A stretch of DNA of 64,000 bases. It comes from Pachyseris speciosa. Lineage: Eukaryota > Cnidaria > Anthozoa > Scleractinia > Pachyseridae. How positions within the stretch are numbered: the first letter of the stretch is position 1; each line of letters starts with the position of its first letter. The DNA lies in contig JAEMWC010001012.1 of NCBI GenBank assembly GCA_016490735.1, positions 36,001 through 100,000 of the forward strand, written 5' to 3'. Under the pieces are notes generated by a model that was not told the DNA's origin, searched no databases, and saw only the letters and a program-made list of their open reading frames with translations. The translations under genes and the position numbers were made by a program. Below are positions 11,063 to 21,209 of the stretch, in pieces.

Positions 11063-11968
11063 GGATTCGATTAGCTGACGTTTCGAGCGTTAGCCCTTCG
11101 TCGAGCGAATCGAGGAATTGTGGTTTGTGTATGGTTTATATACAGAAAATGGAGCTACGCTATTGGTGGTAACATGGTAACGTGAAAAACAGGAATAAAT
11201 TAATTGAATGAAAAGCGCTCGTTGATACCGTGGGGATTAAGAGTGCCAATTTGAAAGATCAGTTTTTGCTCGAGATTTTTACGGCTTTCCGTGATACCTT
11301 GATGTAGGGAAAGGCCGGAGATCGACATGTGTTGTTTGGAATGGTTAGGGAGATTAAAATGCCGAGCGACAGGTTTGGATGCGTCTTTGTCATCTTTCTC
11401 AACATCACGAAGATGTTCTCGGAATCGGTCACCTAGTCGTCTTCCTGTTTCGCCGATGTAATTTTTGCATAATGTGCAGGTTATGCAATAGATAACATTT
11501 GCGGAGGTACACGTGAAACGATCAGTGATCTTAACAGATCGCTTAGGGCCCGATATTTTGTCAGTGTTTTGAATGAAAGGACAAGTTTTGCATCGCGAGC
11601 GCGCGCATTTAAAAGTGCCAGGTTGTTCAGTCGTTTTGAATGCGCTTTTAACTAGAAAGTTACCTACATTTTTGTCGCGTTTGAATGAAATCAGCGGTGG
11701 TTCCGAAAAGATTCTAGCAGTTTCTGGATCATTTTGCAGTATCTAAAAGTTATTAAGAATGATGGCTTTAACTGGGTTATTATGCGGGTGAAATGTGAGG
11801 GTGAATGGAATTCTGTCATTCTTTTCCTCTTGTGACGTCTGTAGTGCTGACTGTTGATCAATCTGCTGAGCGCGGTGATGGCCCGATTGAACTACAGAAT
11901 CAGGATAGCCACGTTTCTCGAAAAAATGGCACATTTCCTCTGAGTTGTTGGAAAAATCAGAGTCATCA
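11012..11968 (-). mobile_element. 5'-truncated Penelope-like element with GIY-YIG endonuclease
   Basis: Read on the minus strand it encodes the end of a Penelope reverse transcriptase (FEKRGYP, IPFTLTFHPHNNPVK), an in-frame stop, then a linker with CARSRC and CITCTLC cysteines. The GIY-YIG nuclease core NYIGETGRRLGDRFREHLRD follows, with the stop at 11200. The 3' end (left in the window) contains a hammerhead-like hairpin. Copy A of the segmental duplication lacks the insert, and about 3 bp (CAC) are repeated at its ends. It is a dead 5'-truncated copy. Confidence 0.9.
11064..11112 (-). ncRNA. Hammerhead-like motif of the Penelope element (core defective)
   Basis: On the minus strand the order is GATTCG stem I arm, CGACGA, GGGC/GCTC stem II, GAAAC, GTC, then CGAATC as the other stem I arm. 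The first box lacks the U of CUGACGA, so cleavage is unlikely. Penelope elements are known to carry hammerheads in their terminal repeats. Confidence 0.65.
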
Positions 11969-12685
11969 CACCTCTCTAGAAAGGTGCACTAAAGGAACTG
12001 AGTGTCAAAACGGGGTTTACGTCGTCAAGAGGGAAATTCTTTATCTCTTTTTCGAATTTCTGACGACGGCACTGTTAATTTTTAATATGGGAGTTGACCG
12101 GAACAAGTATCTTGTCACTGAAAGTTGAGTTTGTGGTTTGCCGTTTGTTTGTTTGTTTTCTACTGATAATTTAGTCTAAGACTGTTTATCGTGTACATGT
12201 GAAATGAACTGAACTACTTTTACGCCCTCGTTAAGGAGGCTATGTCATGAGTATTTTTCTTTCTTTGGGCCAAAATGAGTGTTGAATCAAGACGGTTAAG
12301 AACATTGGTCTTGGAACTGCAACAGCAACAATATGAAGGCATAAAGTTAATTCTTGAAAGGAAAGTAAAGTATAATCGGTTTATGACGCTTCTTTCTAGT
12401 TGCGAGGGCTGACTCTTGAAAAATTTTTCAGGTTGCAATCAGTTTCCATCCTGGCCATCCTTGGCTAAGGGCACCCATTTATAGTTTCGTTGCGCTAATA
12501 GAGTAGTTTTGAACATGAAACAGGAGAGGTATTTTAGGTTTCCATCTGTACAAACATCTCTCCATTGAAGATTCATGACACAGGCTCTGCGGACGGTATA
12601 GGGGCACTCAGTGTTAGTTGACGTTTTAATCGATTGGTTATTATATATCAATGATAGTTTGGAGATGGATTAAGCATTCCTGCTA

Positions 12686-12855
12686 CAGTGGAACCTCGAT
12701 TTAACGAAGTGCCAAGGGACCGGGAAATTGATTCTTTTTATCGAGGTTCGTTATATATTCCATACATTTTAAAAGGTCGGGCTGAAGAATATCGTTCGTA
12801 ATATCGAGGACTTTGTTATATAGAGGTTTTTTTTCGTTAAATCGAGGTTCCACTG
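12686..12855. mobile_element. pogo/Tigger-like MITE with TA target duplication
   Basis: Termini CAGTGGAACCTCGATTTAAC and its reverse complement form about 22-bp inverted repeats, flanked by TA on both sides (12684-12685 and 12856-12857). A 170-bp element with no transposase fits a non-autonomous Tc1/mariner-pogo derivative. Confidence 0.88.
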
Positions 12856-12939
12856 TATATAGCTAGTGGCTACCTTATATGTATATATAGTTACATTAAC
12901 AGTTTATGATAAGAGTAATTTGAATAACTAACAGTCTTG

Positions 12940-13115
12940 ATTGTATGAATATGTGAATGATCATCCCAGTTGAACACTGCTTAAGCAGTAGTGAAAATAA
13001 AGCCTGAACAAATTCAAGGTTGTACGGGCCTCTGCGGTACCGATGCGGTGCTCTACCAACTGAGCTAACTTATATAGCGCATTTTCCATGTGTATATGAT
13101 CAAATGCGCTTTACA
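12940..13115 (-). repeat. Fragment of the tRNA-like foldback family joined to a SINE tail
   Basis: TTAGCTCAGTTGGTAGAGC (tRNA A-box) is readable on the minus strand around 13050-13074. The B-box region is deleted. The flank matches the GAATATGTGAATGATCA arm of the foldback family. The adjoining segment 13068-13112 is the reverse complement of the tail of the SINE at 51461-51722 (GCGCATTTGATCATATACAC). Confidence 0.65.
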
Positions 13116-13394
13116 ATGGTAATGGTAAGGTATTTATATACCGCTCATATCACTTAGTCTCATGGCGGTTTACAACACTGGCCAGGGGACTTTACCAGAC
13201 TGCTTGTGCAGTTTACAATTAATGAAGTAAGTAATGAGTGCCCCCGTGATGTAGATATCTAGGACAGACACTAAGGGTGGTCACAGCTAGAGTTTTGTTA
13301 CGTCCCTAGTGGTTCTTTTACGTCCCACAGAATCAGATTAAGTGAAAGTACTGTGAGACGGGGCCTACGGTTTATCGTGATATACCCGTAAGTG

Positions 13395-14060
13395 ATGAAT
13401 CAAGATTCGAGAATGAATATATGAAAATCATATATTTGAACTGTGGATTAAAGAATGAATATGCGAATGATCATCGCAATTGAAAACTACTTATTTAGCC
13501 GTATAGTGAAAATAAAGCCTGAAAAAAAAATCAGGCTTGTACGGGAGTCGAACCCATGACCTCTGCGATACCGGTGTAGCGTTCAGGGGCACCCAACGCG
13601 CCAGATTGAGCAAAAGCTGTAGAAAGGCATTTTTAAGTACATTATGGTGTTTGAAGTCTGTTTGAAGTGATGTTTTCATAAACTAGAAGAAGTTCATCTT
13701 TTCGGCTGATTCCTGGCTGAAATTTTAATTGCCCGAAAATGTTAGGGAACAAAATCTTCCTTTGAGAAATGCAAGCTGAAATGAACTTTCCACGAACTTT
13801 CTAGGGAACTATTTTCTTTCCGAAAATGTTAGCTGACGTTTTTTACTGCCAAAAACAGCAATTACGAGCCTTCCAATTGCGATTCTTTTAGGCCACGTTT
13901 TAGTTACGAAAATCCAAGTGCACTCTTTAATCAACGCCGCAAGCCCACGGCGAGTTACCCTCCACCGAACAGATATCTACCGAGACTTGACGTTGGGCGC
14001 CCCTGAGCGTTACGTACTCTACCAACTGAGCTAACAAGCCAACTGGGAGCTGGTCATTTT
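13395..14060 (-). repeat. tRNA-like element interrupted by a MITE
   Basis: Minus-strand sequence from 14040 back to 13534, minus the MITE and one target duplication, is a 79-nt tRNA-like unit. The acceptor GGCTTGT pairs with ACAAGCC, a D-arm contains TAGCTCAGTTGGTAGAG, and a T-arm contains GGGTTCGACTCCC. Flanking sequence (GAATATATGAAAATCATATA, GTGAAAATAAAGCCTGA) belongs to a family seen again at 14085-14390 and 45920-46180. The anticodon region carries extra bases, so it is not a functional tRNA gene. Confidence 0.75.
13584..14005 (-). mobile_element. CAGGGGCACCCAACG MITE, copy 1 (6-bp TSD AGCGTT)
   Basis: The element starts CAGGGGCACCCAACG and ends GTTGGGCGCCCCTG, and AGCGTT is repeated directly at 13578-13583 and 14006-14011. 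It is 422 bp, non-coding, and inverted relative to copies 2 and 3. It is inserted inside the tRNA-like unit. Confidence 0.9.
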
Positions 14061-14084
14061 CTTGGTTCTTAATATACCCGTGAA

Positions 14085-14390
14085 TGATGAAAATGCGAGA
14101 ATGAATATATGAAAATCATATATTTGAACCTGTGGATTAAAGAATGAATATGTGAATGATCACCACAGTTGAACATTACTTTAAGCAGTGGTGAAAATAA
14201 AGCCTGGTAGAGCACTACACCGGTATCACAGAGGTCATGGGTTAAAACCCGTACAAGCCTTAATTTTTTTTCAGGCTTTATTTTCACTACAGCTTAAGTA
14301 GTGTTCAACTGAGATGATCATTTACATATTCATTCTTTAATCCGCAGTTCAAATATATGATTTTCATATATTCATTCTAGCATAGTCTTG
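14085..14390 (+). mobile_element. Foldback element with half-tRNA core
   Basis: Two ~110-bp arms in inverted orientation (14085-14202 and 14262-14390) share GAATATATGAAAATCATATA and GTGAAAATAAAGCCTG. They flank a 3' tRNA half (GGTAGAGCACTACACCGG...CCCGTACAAGCCT, 14205-14261) that lacks the acceptor and D-stem start. The arms could pair into a long hairpin with the tRNA-like half in the loop. Confidence 0.75.
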
Positions 14391-14420
14391 CCGATTGTAC
14401 TTTCTTATTGGGTAGCGTAT

Positions 14421-14697
14421 AGAGCGCTTTTCAATTGAGTGTCCAAAACCAAAGCAATTACTCTGACCAATCACAACAGAAGTAAGCAGTGCAATGAGCC
14501 AATCAGAATACGAAGCAATTACATGAAGCCGGTGTAAAGTGCGGGAAAGTACGCGCGTGCAAATCACGATTGGTTTGGGTTTTACTTCTCATTGGTTGAG
14601 AAAGTGGCGCGAGTTTTCTTGGCCAATGACAGCGCGAAGTAATGCAAAACCAAAGCAAAACCATAATTACTTTCGACACTCAATTGAAAACCGCTCT
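14421..14697 (+). mobile_element. MITE, same family as 6896-7180
   Basis: AGAGCGCTTTTCAATTGAGT at the left and ACTCAATTGAAAACCGCTCT at the right are terminal inverted repeats of about 22 bp. The interior has the same CCAAT-rich pattern as 6896-7180. No transposase is encoded. Confidence 0.75.
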
Positions 14698-14784
14698 ATT
14701 GTATTTGATTCATTTTGCATGCACGTATTTCAAGATATCAAAATAAACGACACCACAATTCTTAGAAACTTTTAGCAATTTAGA

Positions 14785-15125
14785 CGGCTTCAAACTTGGA
14801 ACCACTTTGTAGAGCCAAATAAACAGCATCACAGGAAAATACTGCTGATTAGGATTAACATGAATGGTCACACTCTAGAATTTCATGCACAGACTCCGAC
14901 AAAAGTTAAACCACCATGTACAGCATAATAAACAGCAGTATAGGAGGGTATGCTTAGTAGCTTTCATTTTTGAATGGTCACATTAAAGGATTTTATTGAC
15001 AGACTGGAAAGTTATAACCACCTTGTACTGTTATAATAAACAGCATTACAGGACAGCATTTCTCATTTGACTTGGAATCGCCACACTTGAGGATTTCCTT
15101 TACAGATTTAATTTTACATCATAAT
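14785..15125. repeat. Dispersed ~115-120-bp satellite, three diverged units
   Basis: Units share ACCACCATGTACAGCATAAT, AATAAACAGCA, a GAATGGTCACA block, GGATTT and ACAGACT in the same order. Related arrays occur at 32990-33535 and 36500-36760. Confidence 0.7.
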
Positions 15126-15706
15126 TTGTACCAAATTACAACTTACTGAAAAGCCATGACCACATCGCATTCCACATCGCATAATGAGGAGCTGATAAGC
15201 TGTGTGAAAAGAGAGAAAGTAAGATATAGGATCCCCATTAAACAAACGGGCTGAAAATACTTGAAAGTAAATCTACTCCACTCTTCAAATTGACGTTAAA
15301 TTGTTAGAGATGATGTGTAAATTTGTTTAGAAACGTGGAGATGCCATTTTGGTGTCCAAGAAAAATATATAAATATGGTCATCGCCTATGTACGCTTAAA
15401 CTCTCCCGCTCGCTGTCATCTTTGATGATTCATATGGTTGCAAGAAGCTCTAGCTGGTCACTCGTTTGACGTCATGGAATTTAAAATGGCGGTGGGCGAG
15501 ACCAAAAGGCGAAAATAGGCGACAACGAAAAGCTATTTTGTTTGACACTGAAATATCAGATTTCTCCAGGAGTGAAGGTTTCCTATTCAGGAAGCTCTGC
15601 ACGGGGAAAACGATAGTTGAGTAGTCACCCCTAACTGCACGTGTTGCACTGGATTTCAGTAGTCAGTCCCAGGTGATTAGGGTCTGCGTTGAAACGAGGC
15701 TAGGAG

Positions 15707-16165
15707 GCAGGGCGTGAGGATAGCGGAAGAAACCCCCCCCCCCTGCTATGTTAGTCCTCTATCCTTTTTAACACGTCATATTTTATATATTTACATTGTA
15801 CCCCATTTTTCTATCACCGTCGCAGTGATAATGGTTAGGTTGTCTGAACAGAAATGTAAGGGAAATTTATTTCAACCAGAAATTCCTGATATATTTCTAG
15901 CTGTTTAGTCCTTTATATAGGATATGTCAAGTTCTCGACAAATTGGAGTGGTGCAGTAGACCTCAGTATGGCACCAAAATCGTGAAATTTGCGGGGCCCT
16001 TGTTTCCGTCCCAGGAGTCACCACTGCCACCACTTTTTCGAAGAAAACGAGGTTCCCGGATAACCTTGGTATATTGTGGTTGGCAAACGCAATTTATTTG
16101 CTTGTACTTGGAGCATCAGAACCCCAACTACCTTTAAAAAAATCTCATCTCTCTTAAAGCCGATC
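15707..16165. repeat. Segmental duplication, copy B parts 2 and 3
   Basis: This stretch aligns with 2033-2240 and then 4375-4640 in the same order. In copy A those blocks are separated by 2.1 kb of extra sequence. Confidence 0.75.
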
Positions 16166-17599
16166 GTTCAGGTTCATTTCACTCCACACATGATTATGCC
16201 GCCAAAGAAGTAATTCCATTTCAGGTTCCGGTTTGTTTTGGTCCCGTTGAATTAAGGGGTCCATGATTTCCCACACGTCTTTGCTCTTACAGTAGGGGAA
16301 AGATAGGGATCTTGGGAAACGGGTAACGCTTTCAATGAAATAAAGAACAACTATACCTCGTTCTTTATGTCTATTGGTACGCGAATTTTCTCGCCTTTAA
16401 GTGTTGTTGTTATTGTTGATATGACGAGAAAGGGCCTAGAAACAATAAGGATTTCACTACCTGTAGGATCTGCGGCCTATCGAAGCTACATGGGCAGGGA
16501 TCAGCAGCCGGGACCAAGATTGCAATATTCGTGGATAAGCAAACATAAATAGGAGTCTAAAGAGCTGAATATTTTGAATATATCTTAATGGGGTCTCCCA
16601 CCCTGAACCCTGTTTAGGTACAGTGGGGAATAGTGAAACCTGTGATCAGGCGTTATTTCTTTTAGCCGGCGAGAAGAAAATAGGAGTAAAGTGATGAAGA
16701 GAAAGAGAAGACTGAAACAGAGAGTGGCCTTAGGGGGAGGGACTTGTCGCAGGTTCCGAGGGGACGCTAAGGAGAGAGGCCGAGACGGGGAGTGAAAAGC
16801 AAGATAGCGCTGTGCTTATTTTCGAACAAAGCCTTTTCTCCCGTCTCTTCTGGAGTTGTTTTGTTTTGTTTACAGCCTTTTTTTTTCAGTTGTTCGTTTT
16901 TGTTTGTTTGTTACCCAACGTAGCAAGCGTCTCCGTGGGGTTTCCGAGCAAAGAAAGACCGAATCGAAAATCCCGTTCCCCGGGCTTTCTTTCACCTCGG
17001 AAACCCCACGGAAATGCAGGCTATTTGTTTGTTTATTTGTTTGTTTTCACTATCCCTGACCATCTGAACCCCTGGAACACATGTGCTCGGCCATAATTTC
17101 AATTTTCAGTCCTTCGGTAACTTCTTAATCTACAAAGCCAATCTTATAAACAAGAAACCTTCGTTGTGATTAAAATTTCTCCCGGCCCTGTACTGACAGG
17201 ATTGTCATTTGGCGTTGTGTCACGTGTTTTTCACATGTGGACACAGACCTCTCCAGTTGCGTCAATTTGATTGGTTAACTCAGACAAAAGAACGCGTGCC
17301 TGCATGTAAACTGCATGTAATCTGAAACTGTACGAAGCCATGTCGGTTTCAGGAAGCGACCGGTTTGGCCAGCTTTCTTTCATCTTGTTGTGATTAGAGC
17401 GGGTTTTTGAAAAAGTTGGTGAAGGCTGGATGGCTAACGTTTATTTATGTCTACGATCAAACCATTTCCGTTGGCAGTACGGCTCTTGATTCCTCGCTTT
17501 GTTCTGTTGTGGTTAGTGTGCATGTAAAACCTGTCTGACGAGGATCCATTGTTGTGGATTGATGTTGTCCGATTTTCCATGCACAGTCGCTAAATCGCC
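16166..17599. other. Upstream region of BCKDK, includes a 17-bp perfect inverted repeat
   Basis: No exon was recognised. TCCGTGGGGTTTCCGAG at 16932-16948 is repeated as its reverse complement at 16996-17012, about 590 bp upstream of the BCKDK start codon. It is either a small inverted-repeat element or a hairpin. CCAAT-type motifs lie around 17263, but no TATA box is obvious. Confidence 0.5.
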
Positions 17600-20500
17600 A
17601 TGAGCCGGTTATTTACAAGGGCATTTTTGGACTCCTGGAGGATTCCAAACTGTTGGCTGATTTGTCCAAGCAGTACAGTGCAAATAAGATGTAATACTTC
17701 AATGTTTGGCTCCCAAACACAATCTTGGTCCAACGTGAAACAACAGTCTCTGGACGACGCAGCCTCCAGGGTTTGTATTTTTTTTTTGTTATATACCACT
17801 AAAGAACGTTTTTGTGAGATACAACATATACATTGTATACGTATTTTTGTTTTTTGCACGCTATGAGAATTAAAAGCTTAGCCAGAACTTTTAGTCGGAA
17901 ACTAGCTAGGCTTTGTTTACATCGGTGTGTTTCACGTACAGGTAAATTGTACTGTACCTGTTTGTTGTCTTGTAGCCTTCAGTCCGCCTTACACCTTTTC
18001 AGATGCTATGGGCTGGTAAATTTAAAGACGGAACACATTTACTGGTAAGAAACTTTTTCTTGAACAGAGGCCAAAGCGGTACAAAGTTGAGATAAAGCAG
18101 TTGGCTTTTCTACTCAGTTAAAAATTTAGTGGGAACTAAATTTACATATGAAGCTTATCACGGTTGGATTAGCTTATGTTTTGCCCTTCCGTGATGTTAT
18201 CATAGACTGAAGAAAGGTAATTTCTGGTTAAACCAATTACAAAAGGAAGGTCTCTTATTGTGACCCAACTTTTGCCTTTTTTGGTTTCACTGGTACAATT
18301 ACTGTGAAAAGATTTCTATTTTGCTGGAATAATGAGCCATTGTATTATAGGCAGGGACTCGCCCTAACACATAAGAGAGGCCTCAGGGTATGCTCACGAA
18401 AGCAGGTCTGCATCCTTAATTTTGTTTGATTTAAGTTTGACGACAAAGTTGCACATACAAAGCAAATCATTCCCATGTACAATGAATTTTCTGAGCCATT
18501 TGATGTTGTGGCAAATTAAAACTTGTACAACTAGGTATCAGCGTGAGAAAATCATTCAAACCAGCATGAAGTTTTCCCCAGCACTGATTTTTATTTGCTC
18601 CACATACATGTACACATACAAGATTTTCATACCTAGCCTTGTTTTAAAACAAAATCATTTTTCAGAAGCATATTTTATTCAATCCATTTTTATTTCACAC
18701 GCAATTCTCCACAATTTATTGCTGCAATCTGATTGGGTGCAAGCTGGATAAAACTTTAAATGCTAGGCACAGCTACGTACGGTAAACTTTCAGGCAGCTG
18801 CCAAGGTCATTGATTTATTCAATGGAATTTGTTATGAGCTTATTAGCTGGGGATTTTCATTGTGAGTTTTGGGTTTGACAATAAAAGCAGCATGGAATAC
18901 CAAACTGTACTTTATCTCAAAACAACTTATCCCAAAAGCCCACTGACTTATCTTTGGAAGGGCTTATATATTATCTGAGTGCTTGTGTCCCAGGGAGGGC
19001 ACTTCCTAGTAATAGGCTAATGGGGATGTGCCGCTGGATGGGGTCGCATTTTCACGACTGGATTGACTATAATGGGTTGCATTTTCAATAGAGTTACTAG
19101 AATGGGGCCGCACATTTTCAGGATTTTGGGGGTAAATGTACCAGAATATTTGCACCGTAGGGGAAATGTAAAGTGTCCTATATTTATGTTTACAAATGTG
19201 TCAATTCATTTTAGGATGACCTACTTAAAAGGCTTTATAAGGTAGATGCATAAACAAAAAGTGACTAAGTTGGGATTGATCACAAAAGTTACATTTGCCC
19301 AAGAGTGACTAAGATGGGGTCTTAAATTGGCCACAGAATAGACTATAATGGGGTAGGGGTTCTGAGAGGCCAGTGGCACATGCCCAGCAGAAATTGAGGG
19401 GGCTTCTTTCTCTCTAAAATAAGATTTTGTCCCTGTGTAAAAGCAAACCTGGCCTAATAACATTTTATGTTCTCCCAATATGTATAATTTATGCACTGCA
19501 AAAGACTTATCAACATATTCTTTTTAGCAGTCTTTCATCTTTCCTTATTTCCTGGCCCACTTAGATTAGCTATGCTACCTGCGGGTCAGGTAATTCTGTA
19601 TTTAATTAATAGCAAGTCAATAAAAATCAACTCAATTATTTTTTGCACAGACAGAAAATATACAAATCAGCATGTGAGCGGTTTTGCAGTGAAGAGAATC
19701 CAGTTCCACGTAGCTAAATTTCCACAATAATACTGTTGTTGTTTTTGGTGTAATGAGGCATCTTCATGCATTTATGATTTTGCTCTCAAAAGTCGTACAA
19801 GGTAAGAACCAATGACACAAGTGTGCAAAGTAGCTTGAGTAAACTTTTGATATAAATAGCACCATAATTAAAAAAGTGTATGATAGACAAATGTAGACAC
19901 TGTAAGTTATTAGTAATTTTGTGATGCTTCACAACATTACTGATAGCACGTTTATCTTTTTGAATTTCAGAAAAGTGCCCAATTTCTCCACAAGGAGTTA
20001 CCTATTCGTATTGCTCGCCGGGTTGTCGACTTCCAACAACTTCCCCATATTGTACTTTGTAATCCAGTTATCCATGATGTGGTATGTAGCCTTTTTAAGT
20101 TCATGATAACTTCACAAATGTTGCAGATCATTTGACATGGCACAATTACATAAGACTTGAGCTGTTTACAATTGTCAGGGTTCATACAGGTCCTGGAGAA
20201 CCTGGAAAGTCGTGGAATTTTATGATAATTATTTCATTTTCCAGGCCTGGAAAGTCCTGGAATTTAGGTTTGGGTCCTGGAGATTCATGGAAAGTCATGG
20301 AAAATCAGCAGGCTTCCCATAAGTGGAAAGCAATGTAGATCCAAATTAAGTTACAAAAATTAACCAACAAGTCCAAATATATGATTTATTTTATTAGTAG
20401 AAATAAATGTAGCGCATGTTGCAAAATTACGCTTTCAAAAATTTTTGTTATTTTTGTCGTCGTTTTGACATTGTTGCTTAACTTAGGTCATGGAATTTTT

Positions 20501-21178
20501 CAAAAAGTCTTGGAAAGTCATGGAATTTTCACAGCTCAAAGTGTACAAACCCTGATTGTGTTTGCAATTCTGTTTTCCAGATATATAATTGCTATACGCA
20601 TCCTGGCATTGCTACATCAAGGGGACAAAAAAGCATGAAATATTAGCTATTGATTTATCAAAACTTCTTGCCTGTTCAAAGATCGTCGCCAACTGATAGT
20701 GTTTCCTTTCCTTTGGATTGCACTGTGTATTGTCATAAGCAAGACATAAAGATAGAACATTTTTTCCGTTGCATCTTGTTTGCAATGATTGCCAACTCAT
20801 CAGTAATGAAAATTTAAGGTGTTTTCATTTTTGCATTGCAAACTGTTTGCAATCAAGCTATTGTATGTGCATATGGTAACTAGGCTTTATAGCAATAGAA
20901 AGATCAGCCTTTCATGAGAAATTGTCTAACCCTATTTAAAAAAGTTCAACTTACTGCAACATTTGGTCAGACAAAGTGTCCATCGATAAAGATGACTTGA
21001 AAGTGGACAAAAGTTAATGGTTTGAAGCATCAGAGTAATGGACCATTTGCCCAAAATGTTAAACCACATATACAGTGTTTCCAGAAGCACCGGTGGCCAG
21101 CATTTTCATCAGCTACTCATTTCCAAAGCGCAGGCTACTTTTATCACCCAAAACAACAGAAACATTTGTTTGTCTTTT

Positions 21179-21209
<31 letters not shown>

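Larger units (their letters stand above)
10819..12560. repeat. Segmental duplication, copy B part 1, with a Penelope insertion
   Basis: Blocks 10819-11011 and 11969-12560 align in order with 791-1560. The break in the alignment is exactly the Penelope-like element. The joined sequence reads ...CTCCCTAAAACACACCTCTC in copy A, which gives the empty site. Confidence 0.88.
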
